A DNA stretch of 64,000 nt, from positions 1-64,000 of IMG/VR virus record IMGVR_UViG_3300028772_000007; one strand, written 5' to 3'. The position numbers were made by a program, and so were the translations under genes. This stretch comes from a virus. Within the stretch, counting starts at the first letter, position 1. The number at the start of each line of letters is the position of its first letter. Below are positions 41,318 through 50,728 of the stretch, piece after piece. The notes below the pieces were generated by a model. The model saw nothing but the letters and a program-made list of their open reading frames with translations, searched no databases and was not told the DNA's origin.

Positions 41318-42622
41318 ATGAATAAACCTATAAATGAAAACTATGCAGCAGTTGTAGTAAAAATTATTGCACTCGTCCCTCTTGATGGATGTGATAAAGT
41401 ACAGGCCACAATTATAATGGGAAACCAAGTAGTTGTTGGATTAGATGTACATATGAATGAAATGGGATTATATTTTCCAGTTGAAACAGCCTTATCAAAA
41501 GAATATCTTAGTGCTAATAACTTATATAAAAAAGCAGAATTAAATAAAGATTCTACTAAAAAAGGTTATTTTGAAGAAAATGGACGTATTAAGTGTGTAA
41601 AATTTAGAGGACATAAATCTGAAGGATTATATATGCCTTTGAATTCTTTAGAGTTTATTACTAAAGGATATGCTGCAGAACTTCCGACAATTGGTGGATC
41701 ATTTGATGAATATCAAAAAGTTCCAATTTGTTCTAAATATGTTATTAAAACTAATAAAATACAAGGTACACCTAATAGTAAAAAAGGTAAAGGAAAATTA
41801 GCAAGGGAATCAAAATTAATTGAAAATCAATTTAGATTTCATGATGATACTTCTATATTATATAAAAATTTACATAAGATTCATCCTCATGATTTAATTT
41901 CTATTACATATAAAATGCATGGTACTTCTGGTATTTCTGCTAAAATTCTATGTAAGAAACCTTTAAATTGGTTTGAAAAACTTGCTAGTAAATTTATAAA
42001 AGTAGTTGATACACATTATGACTATATTTATAGTTCACGTAAAGTTATTAAGAATCCAGATTTAAATCCTAATGCTGTTCATTTCTATGATACAGATATA
42101 TGGGGTAAAGCTCATGAAATGGTTAAAGAGTTCTTATCTGATGGGATGACTTTCTATTATGAAATAGTAGGATTTTTACCTTCTGGTGGATATATCCAAG
42201 GTCCATTTGATTATGGTCAAGAAGAGGGTAAATTTGAAATCAGAATCTATCGTATAACTTATACTAATCCATCTGGAAAAGTATTTGAATTCAGTGCTCA
42301 CCAAGTACAAGATTTCTGTAAAGAAAAAGGTCTTTTGGCTGTACCAGAATTGTATTATGGAAGTGTATTTGATTTTATGTTTAGATATGCTGAACTATCA
42401 GTACAAAATCCAGAAAACATGGAAGATTTCTTAAGTGTTTTAAAGGAAATGTATAATGAAAAAGATTGTTATATTTGTAAGAATAAAGTTGTAGAAGAAG
42501 GAGTTGTAATAAGAATTGAAAAAAATGAATTCGAAGCATATAAATGTAAATCTTTTGGTTTTTATGAAATGGAGAGTAAAAATCTAGATAAAAATATTAT
42601 TGATATAGAATCTGAGAATTAA
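41318..42622 (+). CDS. RNA ligase, Rnl5 (DraRnl) type
   Basis: 434 residues. An N-terminal OB-like module (VVVKIIALVPLDGCDKVQA) is followed by the nucleotidyltransferase domain with the adenylated lysine K199 in YKMHGTSG. Later blocks FYYEIVGFLP and EEGVVIRIEKNE correspond to nucleotidyltransferase motifs IIIa and IV. Deinococcus RnlA of this layout seals nicks in RNA. With the kinase at 42854 it can repair RNAs cut by host anticodon nucleases. Confidence 0.88.
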   Translation: MNKPINENYAAVVVKIIALVPLDGCDKVQATIIMGNQVVVGLDVHMNEMGLYFPVETALSKEYLSANNLYKKAELNKDSTKKGYFEENGRIKCVKFRGHKSEGLYMPLNSLEFITKGYAAELPTIGGSFDEYQKVPICSKYVIKTNKIQGTPNSKKGKGKLARESKLIENQFRFHDDTSILYKNLHKIHPHDLISITYKMHGTSGISAKILCKKPLNWFEKLASKFIKVVDTHYDYIYSSRKVIKNPDLNPNAVHFYDTDIWGKAHEMVKEFLSDGMTFYYEIVGFLPSGGYIQGPFDYGQEEGKFEIRIYRITYTNPSGKVFEFSAHQVQDFCKEKGLLAVPELYYGSVFDFMFRYAELSVQNPENMEDFLSVLKEMYNEKDCYICKNKVVEEGVVIRIEKNEFEAYKCKSFGFYEMESKNLDKNIIDIESEN

Positions 42623-42645
42623 TTACTAAATAAAAAAATAAAATA

Positions 42646-42852
42646 ATGGAAAAGACTATAAATGTTTCAAAAATAAAATTCAATCCAATTGAAATTTCTA
42701 TAAATATTAAAATAACTTCTTTAGATGAATTAAATGATTTTATTAAATTTGAAAATAATGGGTCAGAAATATGTGATTATGATGGAAATAATTGTAACAC
42801 TCTTACTACTTTAGTAGAAGATATTTGTACTGCAGTTGTAGAACAATTATAA
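42646..42852 (+). CDS. Small hypothetical protein between RNA repair genes
   Basis: 68 residues, acidic C-terminal half; no recognised motif. Confidence 0.65.
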   Translation: MEKTINVSKIKFNPIEISINIKITSLDELNDFIKFENNGSEICDYDGNNCNTLTTLVEDICTAVVEQL

Positions 42853-42853
42853 T

Positions 42854-43276
42854 ATGCAAGAAGTTCAAAAATTAATATTAACCCAAGGTATTCCTGCTTC
42901 AGGAAAATCAACGTGGGCTAAACAATTTGTACTAGAATCCCCTTTAACTCGAGTAAGAGTTAATAGGGATGATATACGAAATATGCTAGGTAAATATTGG
43001 GTTCCACAACGAGAAAATTTAGTTACTTATATAGAAACTAATTGTGTTATAGAAGGACTAACAGCAGGTTATACTGTAGTATTAGATGCTACTAATTTAA
43101 ATCAAACATATTTAAATAAATGGATTAAATTTGCTTCAATATATGAAATTAACATTGAATATAAACAATTTCCTATTAAATTAGAAGAAGCAATTTTACG
43201 TGATTCTTTACGTGAAAATCCAGTAGGTGGCAAAATTATAACAAATTTTTATAATAAATACAATGAAAAATTTTAA
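42854..43276 (+). CDS. Polynucleotide kinase, 5'-kinase domain
   Basis: 140 residues. P-loop GIPASGKST at 10-18, VNRDDIRNMLG (the T4 Pnkp-type nucleophile-activating RDD) and VVLDATNLNQTYLNKW. The phosphatase half of T4 Pnkp is absent; the HAD proteins at 28221 or 58595 are possible substitutes. It supplies 5'-phosphates for the RNA ligase upstream. Confidence 0.88.
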   Translation: MQEVQKLILTQGIPASGKSTWAKQFVLESPLTRVRVNRDDIRNMLGKYWVPQRENLVTYIETNCVIEGLTAGYTVVLDATNLNQTYLNKWIKFASIYEINIEYKQFPIKLEEAILRDSLRENPVGGKIITNFYNKYNEKF

Positions 43277-43616
43277 TAAATATATAATTCATGTTGAAAC
43301 TGCTTGGTGTGGTGAATATAATGATTATGCGGCAATAGCTGAAGATGAAATTGATTTACTTAATCTTGCTGAAGAATTATCTTATAATAATTTTGCAGAT
43401 TTTAGTGGTTTTGAGCAGGTTTTATCCGATTTATTTGCAGAACAACTTGAAGAAGGTGAAGATTATACTGATGAAATGATTAGTATTGCAGAAAATCAAG
43501 AATATGATTATTATTCAAGTTCAATTTCTTTATTTGAAGGAACTGATGAAGAGTGGGAAGATTATGAATTAGTTTATGATGCAAGTTTAAAAACAGAAAG
43601 CAATGGAGTTGATTAA
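43263..43616 (+). CDS. Highly acidic protein
   Basis: 117 residues with about a quarter Asp and Glu (EQLEEGEDYTDEMISIAENQ) and few basic residues. It could be a DNA mimic; only composition supports this. Confidence 0.65.
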   Translation: MKNFNKYIIHVETAWCGEYNDYAAIAEDEIDLLNLAEELSYNNFADFSGFEQVLSDLFAEQLEEGEDYTDEMISIAENQEYDYYSSSISLFEGTDEEWEDYELVYDASLKTESNGVD

Positions 43617-43926
43617 AAAAGGAGATTTAGTAAAAATAGAAAAATTATCTGATGATGTTTTTAATGGAGAACATCCAAATAAAATTAATAAAGGATACAC
43701 TCAAATTGGAATTTTACATAATAATGTAATAGTAGGTGATTGTGTGTATCTAGGAGGTTTAAGAACTTCACCAGTAACTGAAATTATTTCTAATTCTATT
43801 TTTAAAACAAGAAATTCTACATATCAAATGACTAAAGATTTAACTGATGGTCGTATTGAAGCAAATTCAGAAGTAGAAGAAGCAGAACGTTTTATGGAAG
43901 AAATAGGTAATCTTTATATTTCATAA
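43603..43926 (+). CDS. Hypothetical protein
   Basis: 107 residues; KKGDLVKIEKLSDD suggests a small beta barrel at the N-terminus. Overlaps both neighbours. Confidence 0.65.
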   Translation: MELIKKGDLVKIEKLSDDVFNGEHPNKINKGYTQIGILHNNVIVGDCVYLGGLRTSPVTEIISNSIFKTRNSTYQMTKDLTDGRIEANSEVEEAERFMEEIGNLYIS

Positions 43927-44162
43927 TGTTAACTTATTCTGATAAACGAAATGCAGCTAATGTTTATTTAGTTAATCAGTATTTAGAAGCTGTTACTATG
44001 GCTGCTGAAATTCGAGATGCATTTGTATCTGGTTCAGAATATACTGAAGCTCACTATAAATGTGAAATAGATATTTTAAAGCAAAGAATAGAAAACCTAA
44101 CTAGTCAAATAGGTGAGATAATTGGCGGAGTTCTTCAAGGAACTTATCAAATAAAAAACTAA
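43926..44162 (+). CDS. Small helical protein
   Basis: 78 residues, helical, overlapping the preceding and following genes by one base each. Confidence 0.65.
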   Translation: MLTYSDKRNAANVYLVNQYLEAVTMAAEIRDAFVSGSEYTEAHYKCEIDILKQRIENLTSQIGEIIGGVLQGTYQIKN

Positions 44163-44329
44163 TGGCAAAAACAAAAGATTCTTTACAAGAGTATTATATT
44201 TATAATGCTGACGGAGAACTAGAGGATATTGTTACTTTTACTAAACAAGCTGCAACATTATATCAAAAGAAATTTCCAATGTCTCTTATTGAACTAGTAG
44301 ATTGCGATTATACTGAGTATAATGATTGA
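44162..44329 (+). CDS. Small hypothetical protein
   Basis: 55 residues; stop TGA lies inside the start of the next gene. Confidence 0.6.
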   Translation: MAKTKDSLQEYYIYNADGELEDIVTFTKQAATLYQKKFPMSLIELVDCDYTEYND

Positions 44330-44615
44330 AACAGTAAAAGGAAAATTAGTCGCTAAAAAAGTAGGAATTTATTTAGTATATGTATTTGAATTAGGAATAG
44401 ATAAATATATAATGTGCACACAACTTCCAAATTGGGATATATCACAAATTACTATTGGTGATATAGGGTATATTACATATGAAGATGCAATTGCTGGAGA
44501 TAAATATTTTGATCCAAAAACAGGACAATTTAATATTTATAATTTTACTAATACATATATTAGAGATTTTGTTAAAGATATGGAAAAAAAAGATATAGAA
44601 ATAAAAATAATATAG
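44322..44615 (+). CDS. Small beta-rich protein
   Basis: 97 residues. MIETVKGKLVAKKVGIYLVYVF looks like an OB- or SH3-type barrel. Function unknown. Confidence 0.7.
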   Translation: MIETVKGKLVAKKVGIYLVYVFELGIDKYIMCTQLPNWDISQITIGDIGYITYEDAIAGDKYFDPKTGQFNIYNFTNTYIRDFVKDMEKKDIEIKII

Positions 44616-44618
44616 ATA

Positions 44619-45443
44619 ATGAAAGAAACAAGTAAAATAAAACTAGAATCTTATATTTGGAAAAATAAAAAAGATTTAAATAGTGCTGAACAAGTTAGTA
44701 TAAAAATGATTGATTTATCAGAAGATATTTTAAATGAAAAATATACTCATTGTAAAACAATGCTTTTAAATACATCTAAAGAACATCCTGGTAGATATGT
44801 AGTTCTTGAAGAAATAAGTAAACAAATTAATGACTGTGGTGCTGAATTATTAATAAGGTGGTTTGAAGCTATTGATTGTAATCCAAAATATACAAGATTT
44901 ACTTTACTTACTGAAATTAGAAATTCATTATTTAAAAATCAGGATACATTTGCTGATCAAGAAGTAAGAATGCAAAATTTATATAGTGGTTTACCACCAC
45001 AATTAAATGGTATAACAATTGCTTCTGTATTAAAAGGTTGTAAAGATACTTTAGGTAAGTTTAATAGAAAACATATAACAAAAACATTTATTATTAAACA
45101 AGGTTTATGGTTTACAGCTCAAGAAACTAAAGAATTTACAGAAATTTCACAAGCCAAAACTATGTCTGAAAAATTAACTGTTGTTAAGGAAAGACTTGGA
45201 ATTAATACTGCTTTAGAAATTCCAGTAAATGCAGCAGGATTAAATTATGTACAATTTCGTGCAATGATTTTATTAGGAGTTAGTAAAAAATATTCTGAAT
45301 TAACTACACTTCAATTAGAAACTTTAAGATATAAAATTTTATTTGCTTTGGAAGAAGAAGTATTATTTCATATTAAAAAGTGGGTTACTTTAATGGAGCA
45401 AATTGAAGAAGTTGCAGAATTTAAAAACTATAAATTGGTATAA
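44619..45443 (+). CDS. Hypothetical protein coupled to DNA polymerase
   Basis: 274 residues, mostly helical, no motif recognised. The one-base overlap with the polymerase gene suggests a replication accessory role. Confidence 0.75.
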   Translation: MKETSKIKLESYIWKNKKDLNSAEQVSIKMIDLSEDILNEKYTHCKTMLLNTSKEHPGRYVVLEEISKQINDCGAELLIRWFEAIDCNPKYTRFTLLTEIRNSLFKNQDTFADQEVRMQNLYSGLPPQLNGITIASVLKGCKDTLGKFNRKHITKTFIIKQGLWFTAQETKEFTEISQAKTMSEKLTVVKERLGINTALEIPVNAAGLNYVQFRAMILLGVSKKYSELTTLQLETLRYKILFALEEEVLFHIKKWVTLMEQIEEVAEFKNYKLV

Positions 45444-47359
45444 TGTTAAGTGAAGTATATGATTTAGAATGTTTATCTAATTTATTTACATATACTGGAT
45501 ATTGTCGTCAAACAAAAACGTATCATCAATTTGTAATTCATAAATTGAGAAATGATTATGAAGAATTAATACATCATCTTTTTAGAGATAAATTAATTCA
45601 AATAGGTTATAATAATGATAATTATGATTATCCATTATTACATCATATTATTCGACATTATCATGAATATAAATATTTAGATCCAATGACAATTACTGCT
45701 AGGATTTATCAAAAATCTCAAGAAATAATTGCAAATCAATTTTCACAAGTTGCAGATTGGAATAAAAAAATAGAACAAATTGATTTATTTAGAATTTGGC
45801 ATTATGATAATAAAGCTAAACTTACAAGTTTAAAAGCATTAGAAGTTGCAATGAATCTTCCTATTGTAGAAGATATGCCATTTCATCATACTCAATGGAT
45901 ATCTACTATTGAAGATATTAATAGTATTTTAGCTTATAATAAACATGATGTTGAAGCAACTAATGAATTTTTGAACATTACTTTAGGTAATACTGAAAAT
46001 CCATTATATAAAGGTAAAAATAAAATTGAATTAAGACAAAAAATTCAACGACAATACGATTTACCTTGTATGAATTATAATGATATTAAACTTGGAACTG
46101 AATTAATTCTTAAATTATATTGTGATAAATTTGGTTTAAATATCAATGAAATTAAAAAATTAAGAAGTTATCGAAAAGAAATACAATTAAAAAATTGTAT
46201 GCCAATTTGGACTAATTTTAATGATAAAGAATTTGATTTATTAATAAATAAATTTAATTCAACAACTATTTATGATGGTATACTTAAAAACGTATTTTCA
46301 TTTAGTGTAATATATAAAGGAACTAAACTTGATTATGGTGTTGGAGGATGTCATGCTTGTATAAAATCTGGAGTATATGATTCAAATGATGAATATATGA
46401 TTTTAGATATTGATGCTGATGGTCTATATCCATGTCTTGCTATACAACAAGGTTTATTTCCTGAACATTTAGGAACTGGATTTTTAGATATTTATGATGG
46501 AGAAATTGTTAGTGTAAGATTAGCAGAAAAGAAAAAACCTAAAAAAGAACGAGATTTTGTTATTGTTGAAGGATTTAAACTTGCTGCTAATGGAAGTTAT
46601 GGTAAAACTAATTCAGAAGATTCATATTTATATGATCCTTTATATACTCTTAAAACTACTGTTTCTGGTCAAGTTATGATTAGTATGTGGATTGAAAAAT
46701 TACATAAAGCTATAAAAAATTTAGTTATTCTTCAAGTTAATACTGATGGTATTACTTTAAGATTTAAAAGATCTGATTATCAAAAAGCTATTGATGTTAC
46801 TACTGAAATGACTAATATTACGGGATTAACTTATGAATTTAATGAGTATAAAAAAATGATTATTAGAGATGTTAATAATTATTCTGCTCAATATATGGAT
46901 GATCATATAAAACCTAAAGGTGCTTTTGAAATTAATAAAGATCTTCATAAAGATCCATCAATGAGAATTGTATCTATTGCTTTAGAACAATATTTTTTCT
47001 TTGGAATTCCAATAATAGAAACATTAAGAAAACATGATAATATTTATGATTTTTGTTTACGATTAAAAGTTGATAGTAGATTTGAAGCCCAATGGCATTA
47101 TCTTGATGAAATAATGAAAATTAAAAAATTAAGTAAAACTACTAGATATTTTGTATCAAATCATGGAGGTGCTTTATATAAAAAATCAACTGATGGAAGT
47201 GGAAAAATAGCTGGAGTAAGTGTAGGAGTTGTAACAACTATATTTAATAATTATGAATCAAAAATTATGTCTGAATATGATATTAATTATGATTTTTATA
47301 TTAAAGAATGTAATAAATTAATTAATTTAATTGAAGATAAACAATTGTGTTTATTTTAA
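45443..47359 (+). CDS. Family B DNA polymerase with 3'-5' exonuclease
   Basis: 638 residues. An N-terminal exonuclease domain starts YDLECLSNLF and includes GYNNDNYDYPLL and YNKHDVEATNEFL. Polymerase motif A is ILDIDADGLYP (about 320-330), motif B KLAANGSYGKTN (about 378-390) and motif C VNTDG (432-436). This is small for family B. The last five residues, QLCLF, match the bacterial sliding-clamp binding pentapeptide QLxLF. It is the main replicative polymerase. Confidence 0.93.
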   Translation: MLSEVYDLECLSNLFTYTGYCRQTKTYHQFVIHKLRNDYEELIHHLFRDKLIQIGYNNDNYDYPLLHHIIRHYHEYKYLDPMTITARIYQKSQEIIANQFSQVADWNKKIEQIDLFRIWHYDNKAKLTSLKALEVAMNLPIVEDMPFHHTQWISTIEDINSILAYNKHDVEATNEFLNITLGNTENPLYKGKNKIELRQKIQRQYDLPCMNYNDIKLGTELILKLYCDKFGLNINEIKKLRSYRKEIQLKNCMPIWTNFNDKEFDLLINKFNSTTIYDGILKNVFSFSVIYKGTKLDYGVGGCHACIKSGVYDSNDEYMILDIDADGLYPCLAIQQGLFPEHLGTGFLDIYDGEIVSVRLAEKKKPKKERDFVIVEGFKLAANGSYGKTNSEDSYLYDPLYTLKTTVSGQVMISMWIEKLHKAIKNLVILQVNTDGITLRFKRSDYQKAIDVTTEMTNITGLTYEFNEYKKMIIRDVNNYSAQYMDDHIKPKGAFEINKDLHKDPSMRIVSIALEQYFFFGIPIIETLRKHDNIYDFCLRLKVDSRFEAQWHYLDEIMKIKKLSKTTRYFVSNHGGALYKKSTDGSGKIAGVSVGVVTTIFNNYESKIMSEYDINYDFYIKECNKLINLIEDKQLCLF

Positions 47360-47401
47360 AATTTTTATCAGAATTATAGTTTTTATATAGAAAAAATTTT
47401 G

Positions 47402-47409
47402 TATCTTTG
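47402..47409 (+). promoter_or_regulatory. Bacteroidota -7 element
   Basis: TATCTTTG just downstream of the polymerase stop drives the HNH gene at 47434; no clear -33 TTG. Confidence 0.65.
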
Positions 47410-47433
47410 TATTATAATATTAAATAATACAAA

Positions 47434-48156
47434 ATGAAAGTATGCACAATTTGTGGAAAAAATGATACAGAAACTAAGTTTTATAGTAATCATAAATGTT
47501 CCAAATGTAAAAATAAAGAGGAAAGTAAAAAAAGAGCTGAAAAAGCTGGAAGAGAATATATACCTAAAGAAACAGTAGATATTCCAGAAGGACATAAACA
47601 ATGTACCAATTGTAAAAAAATATTATTATTAGAAAATTTTTATATTTTAAGTGCTAAAAATAAAGATGGAAAAAATAAAATATATTCAAGATGTAAAGAA
47701 TGTGAAAGACAAATAGTATTAGAACATCCTAACAGACAAAAATATATTGAAACATGTAATGATAATAAAAATATAAAACGAAAAGAAGATTCTGAATATA
47801 ATGATTATTTAAATAAAATAAGTAATGATTATTTAAATACAGAAAATGGTATAATAACTCATATGTTATCTGCTGCTAAAAAAAGAGCTAAAAAAAATAA
47901 TTTAGATTTTAATTTAGTAAAAGAAGATATTATACTTCCTACACATTGTCCAATTTTAGGAATTGAATTAATTAAAGGAACAAAAGATGATTATTCTAAA
48001 ACTTATTCTTTAGATAGAATTAATAATTCTAAAGGTTATATTGTTGGAAATGTTCAAGTAATTTCAATGTTAGCAAATTCAATGAAAAATTCAGCAACAG
48101 AAGAACAATTAATTTTGTTTTCTAAAAACATAATTAATTATATAAGTAATGAGTAG
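47434..48156 (+). CDS. HNH endonuclease with N-terminal zinc ribbons, likely homing
   Basis: 240 residues. CTICGK...HKCSKCK and CTNCKK...CKECE give two zinc ribbons. The C-terminal nuclease region reads HCPILGIELIKG, SLDRINNSKGYIVGNVQVISMLANSMK. It has its own promoter and sits between polymerase and helicase genes as a mobile insertion, overlapping the helicase start by eight bases. Confidence 0.85.
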   Translation: MKVCTICGKNDTETKFYSNHKCSKCKNKEESKKRAEKAGREYIPKETVDIPEGHKQCTNCKKILLLENFYILSAKNKDGKNKIYSRCKECERQIVLEHPNRQKYIETCNDNKNIKRKEDSEYNDYLNKISNDYLNTENGIITHMLSAAKKRAKKNNLDFNLVKEDIILPTHCPILGIELIKGTKDDYSKTYSLDRINNSKGYIVGNVQVISMLANSMKNSATEEQLILFSKNIINYISNE

Positions 48157-48445
48157 TAGAGATGATAGACAGCTAGAAGCTGTAGAAAAATGGATTAAAA
48201 ATAGATGTAATGGAACCTGGGAATTTTGCACTGGATTTGGAAAAACTACAGCAGCAATTATTGCTATCAACAGATTTATTGTAAAAAATCCAAGAAAAAA
48301 AATTATAGTAATTGTACCTACTGATTATTTAAGAGGTCAGTGGATATCTATATTAGATAAAAAAGGATTAAGTTTTAATGCAGAAGTTAAAATTATTAAT
48401 TCTGCAATAAAACAACCTTTTTTTTGTGATCTCTTAATACTCGAT
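48149..48445 (+). CDS. SF2 DNA/RNA helicase, exon 1
   Basis: 99 residues containing the Q-region and Walker A (CTGFGKTT, about 27-34), motif Ia (VIVPTDYLRGQW) and the first half of Walker B, ending LLILD. The next base starts a group I intron; joining to 49744 gives DEVH and a helicase of 426 residues. Confidence 0.93.
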
Positions 48446-48676
48446 TAGTAACTTTGTCGAGTCTAAATTCGTTTAACTGCGGGAATAACCTTAGAGTCTT
48501 TTTAACCAAATTATAGTAGTAATACATATAATGGCTTTCAGTAATGATGAAAGATATGGTAAAATCAAAAAGAATTGGTCAATCCGCATCCAAGTTTCCA
48601 AATAAATTTTGGAAAAAGGTTCACAGACTATCCCGTAAGGGAGTACATTTAAATTTCAAAATATTTTGGAATTCAT

Positions 48677-48707
48677 TTGGAAATGGCGAAAATTTTTGCT
48701 ATCTTTG
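48677..48707 (+). promoter_or_regulatory. Bacteroidota-type promoter inside the intron
   Basis: TTG at 48677-48679 and TATCTTTG at 48700-48707 with 20 bases between. The intron endonuclease can thus be transcribed apart from the helicase. Confidence 0.7.
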
Positions 48708-48729
48708 CATATTATTAAAAATTAAAAAT

Positions 48730-49710
48730 ATGCAAGAAAAAATTAAAAAATATGTATTTTATACATTAAGTAGTGAATCAAATTTGCAAGATGTTAGATA
48801 TGTTGGAGTAACAAGTTGCACTTTAAAAAGCAGATTATCACAACATAAATATACTGGAAAAAATCCTTTAAAAAGGGTTACTCCTGTTGCAAAATGGATT
48901 TACAGTTTAATGTTAAAAAATGAAAATGTCATTATTACACAAATTGATGAATGCGATGTTACAGAATGGGAAAATCTAGAAATAGACCTTATTCAAAAAT
49001 ATAAAGAATTAGGATATAAACTTTTAAATATTGATAAAGGTGGTAGAGGATCTATTACAAAAGAAAAAAGAGTTATTTCGGGAATTCAAAGATCTATTTC
49101 TGCGCACGAAATAAAAATTGTACAATTAGATTTACTAGGTAATTATATTAAAACATATGATTCAATTGTAAAAGCCTCTAATGAACATAATTTTTCAAGT
49201 TCCGGTGCAATTAACAATGTTTTAAAAAAAAGATCAAATACAGCTGGTGGGTATTTTTGGTTATATGAATCTGATTTTTTAAATAAAAATTATGAACTTA
49301 TACCTACAAAAACTACTAAAGAAAGTAAGGGTTTTAAACATTATCAATATAATAAAGATACTTTTAAATTAATAAAAGTATTTTTAAGTAAAAGGGATGT
49401 TATATCTGAATTTTTAAATAGTGGAGATTCCAATGCTGGTAGTTTAGATACAGCTATTAAAAATAAAACTATGTGGAAAAATTCTTTTTGGAGTCTTAGT
49501 CCTATACTAGATTTTACTGATTATTTTGATAATACTTTTAAAATTTTTGAAATAGATTCAATTGGGTCTATTTTAAATAAATTTAAAACTAATGTTGAAG
49601 CAGCTCTTTATTTTAATTTAAAGGATTGTACTATTAGTAATCAAATTCGTAATAACACAAAAACAAAAAATAATACATATTTAATAAAAAACACAAAAAT
49701 TAAGATATAG
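48730..49710 (+). CDS. GIY-YIG intron homing endonuclease
   Basis: 326 residues from ATG 48730, placed after the promoter; the frame is open upstream into the intron core. YVFYTLSS and RYVGVTS form the GIY-YIG module, with R in LKSRLSQH and E in WENLEIDLIQ. Two NUMOD/IENR-type DNA-binding repeats follow (VQLDLLGNYIKTYDS, YFWLYESD). It would cut intronless helicase genes and spread the intron. Confidence 0.9.
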   Translation: MQEKIKKYVFYTLSSESNLQDVRYVGVTSCTLKSRLSQHKYTGKNPLKRVTPVAKWIYSLMLKNENVIITQIDECDVTEWENLEIDLIQKYKELGYKLLNIDKGGRGSITKEKRVISGIQRSISAHEIKIVQLDLLGNYIKTYDSIVKASNEHNFSSSGAINNVLKKRSNTAGGYFWLYESDFLNKNYELIPTKTTKESKGFKHYQYNKDTFKLIKVFLSKRDVISEFLNSGDSNAGSLDTAIKNKTMWKNSFWSLSPILDFTDYFDNTFKIFEIDSIGSILNKFKTNVEAALYFNLKDCTISNQIRNNTKTKNNTYLIKNTKIKI

Positions 49711-49743
49711 TCGGACTTATAGTGAAAATTATAGGATAGCATG

Positions 49744-50727
49744 GAAGTTCATGCGTATGCTGCTGAATCATTTTATACTATATTTGATGTATGTAAACCT
49801 AAAATGATATTAGGATTAACAGCAACATTTGAAAGATTAGATGGTAAGCAAACATTATTAGCTAAATATTGTCCTATTATTGATACTATTACAGTCAAAG
49901 AAGCAACTGCAAAAGGTTGGGTATCTCCTTATAAGGAATACAAAGTAATGATTGATGTTGATTTAACTGAATATAATGCAGCTAATTTAGAATTTATGGA
50001 ACATTTTGCATTTTTTGATTATCAGTTCAACACAGCAATGGGTTGTATGGCTGGTATTAGAAAAGGTACTGAATTAATATTAACTAGTAGACAATGTATA
50101 AAAGCATATGCTAAATTTATTCAGCCTGATCCAAAATTTGAAAAACAAATTATAGCTGAAACTGCTGCTCATGCATTTGCATGGGGTAGGGCATTGAAAG
50201 CACGTAAGGAGTTTGTAAAAAATCATCCTAAGAAAATTGAAATTGCAGAATTAATTCTAGCACATAGACCTGATTCTAAAGCTATTACATTTAATGCAAC
50301 TATTGCACAATGTGAAAAATTTAAAGTAGGTTTAGTAGTGCATTCAGGTAAAACTAAAAAGAAGAATAAAATTACAATGGAAGAATTTTGTTTGCAAGAT
50401 ACTGGAGTAGTTCATACTAGTAAAGTATTAAATGCAGGTGCGGATATTCCAAAATTAAATTTAGGTATTATTTTATCTAATAGTAGCTCTTCAACTGAAA
50501 GAATACAGAGAATTGGTAGGATTATTAGAAAAGAAGCTAATAAAAATGCTGAAGTATTTTCATTAATTCTAAGAGGAACAATGGAAGAAAATTGGTTTAA
50601 AAAGAGTTCAGTTGGTTTAAGTCATTTCGAAATAAATGAAAATGAACTAATGAATATCTTAACGAATCAAGAATTAGTAAAACAAGAAGTAGTACAAGAA
50701 AAACAACAATTTTTATTTACATTTTAA
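49744..50727 (+). CDS. SF2 helicase, exon 2
   Basis: Starts with GAA (EVHAYAAES), completing DEVH, and includes GLTATFERLDGK (motif III), VVHTSKVLNAGADIP (motif V) and ERIQRIGRIIRK (motif VI). A downstream ATG at 49741 belongs to the intron end. The C-terminus QQFLFTF resembles a clamp-binding tail. The enzyme is probably a UvsW- or SNF2-type helicase of the replication module. Confidence 0.93.
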   Translation, partial: EVHAYAAESFYTIFDVCKPKMILGLTATFERLDGKQTLLAKYCPIIDTITVKEATAKGWVSPYKEYKVMIDVDLTEYNAANLEFMEHFAFFDYQFNTAMGCMAGIRKGTELILTSRQCIKAYAKFIQPDPKFEKQIIAETAAHAFAWGRALKARKEFVKNHPKKIEIAELILAHRPDSKAITFNATIAQCEKFKVGLVVHSGKTKKKNKITMEEFCLQDTGVVHTSKVLNAGADIPKLNLGIILSNSSSSTERIQRIGRIIRKEANKNAEVFSLILRGTMEENWFKKSSVGLSHFEINENELMNILTNQELVKQEVVQEKQQFLFTF

Positions 50728-50728
50728 T

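Larger units (their letters stand above)
48446..49743 (+). mobile_element. Group I self-splicing intron inside the helicase DEVH motif
   Basis: P1: exon end CTCGAT (48440-48445) pairs with internal guide GTCGAG (48456-48461), giving the required T-G pair at the splice site. P3: CGGGA near 48480 with TCCCG at 48631. P7: AGACTA at 48625-48630 with TAGTC at 49708-49712, within the typical string AAGATATAGTC. The intron ends in G (49743). Removal joins codons GAT and GAA without frame change. A GIY-YIG endonuclease gene lies in a loop and its stop codon TAG is part of P7. Confidence 0.93.

Noticed and set aside
48544-48729. N-terminal 62 residues of the GIY-YIG ORF
   Set aside because: They overlap the intron core (P7, P8) and lie upstream of the promoter at 48700; the GIY-YIG domain starts right after ATG 48730.
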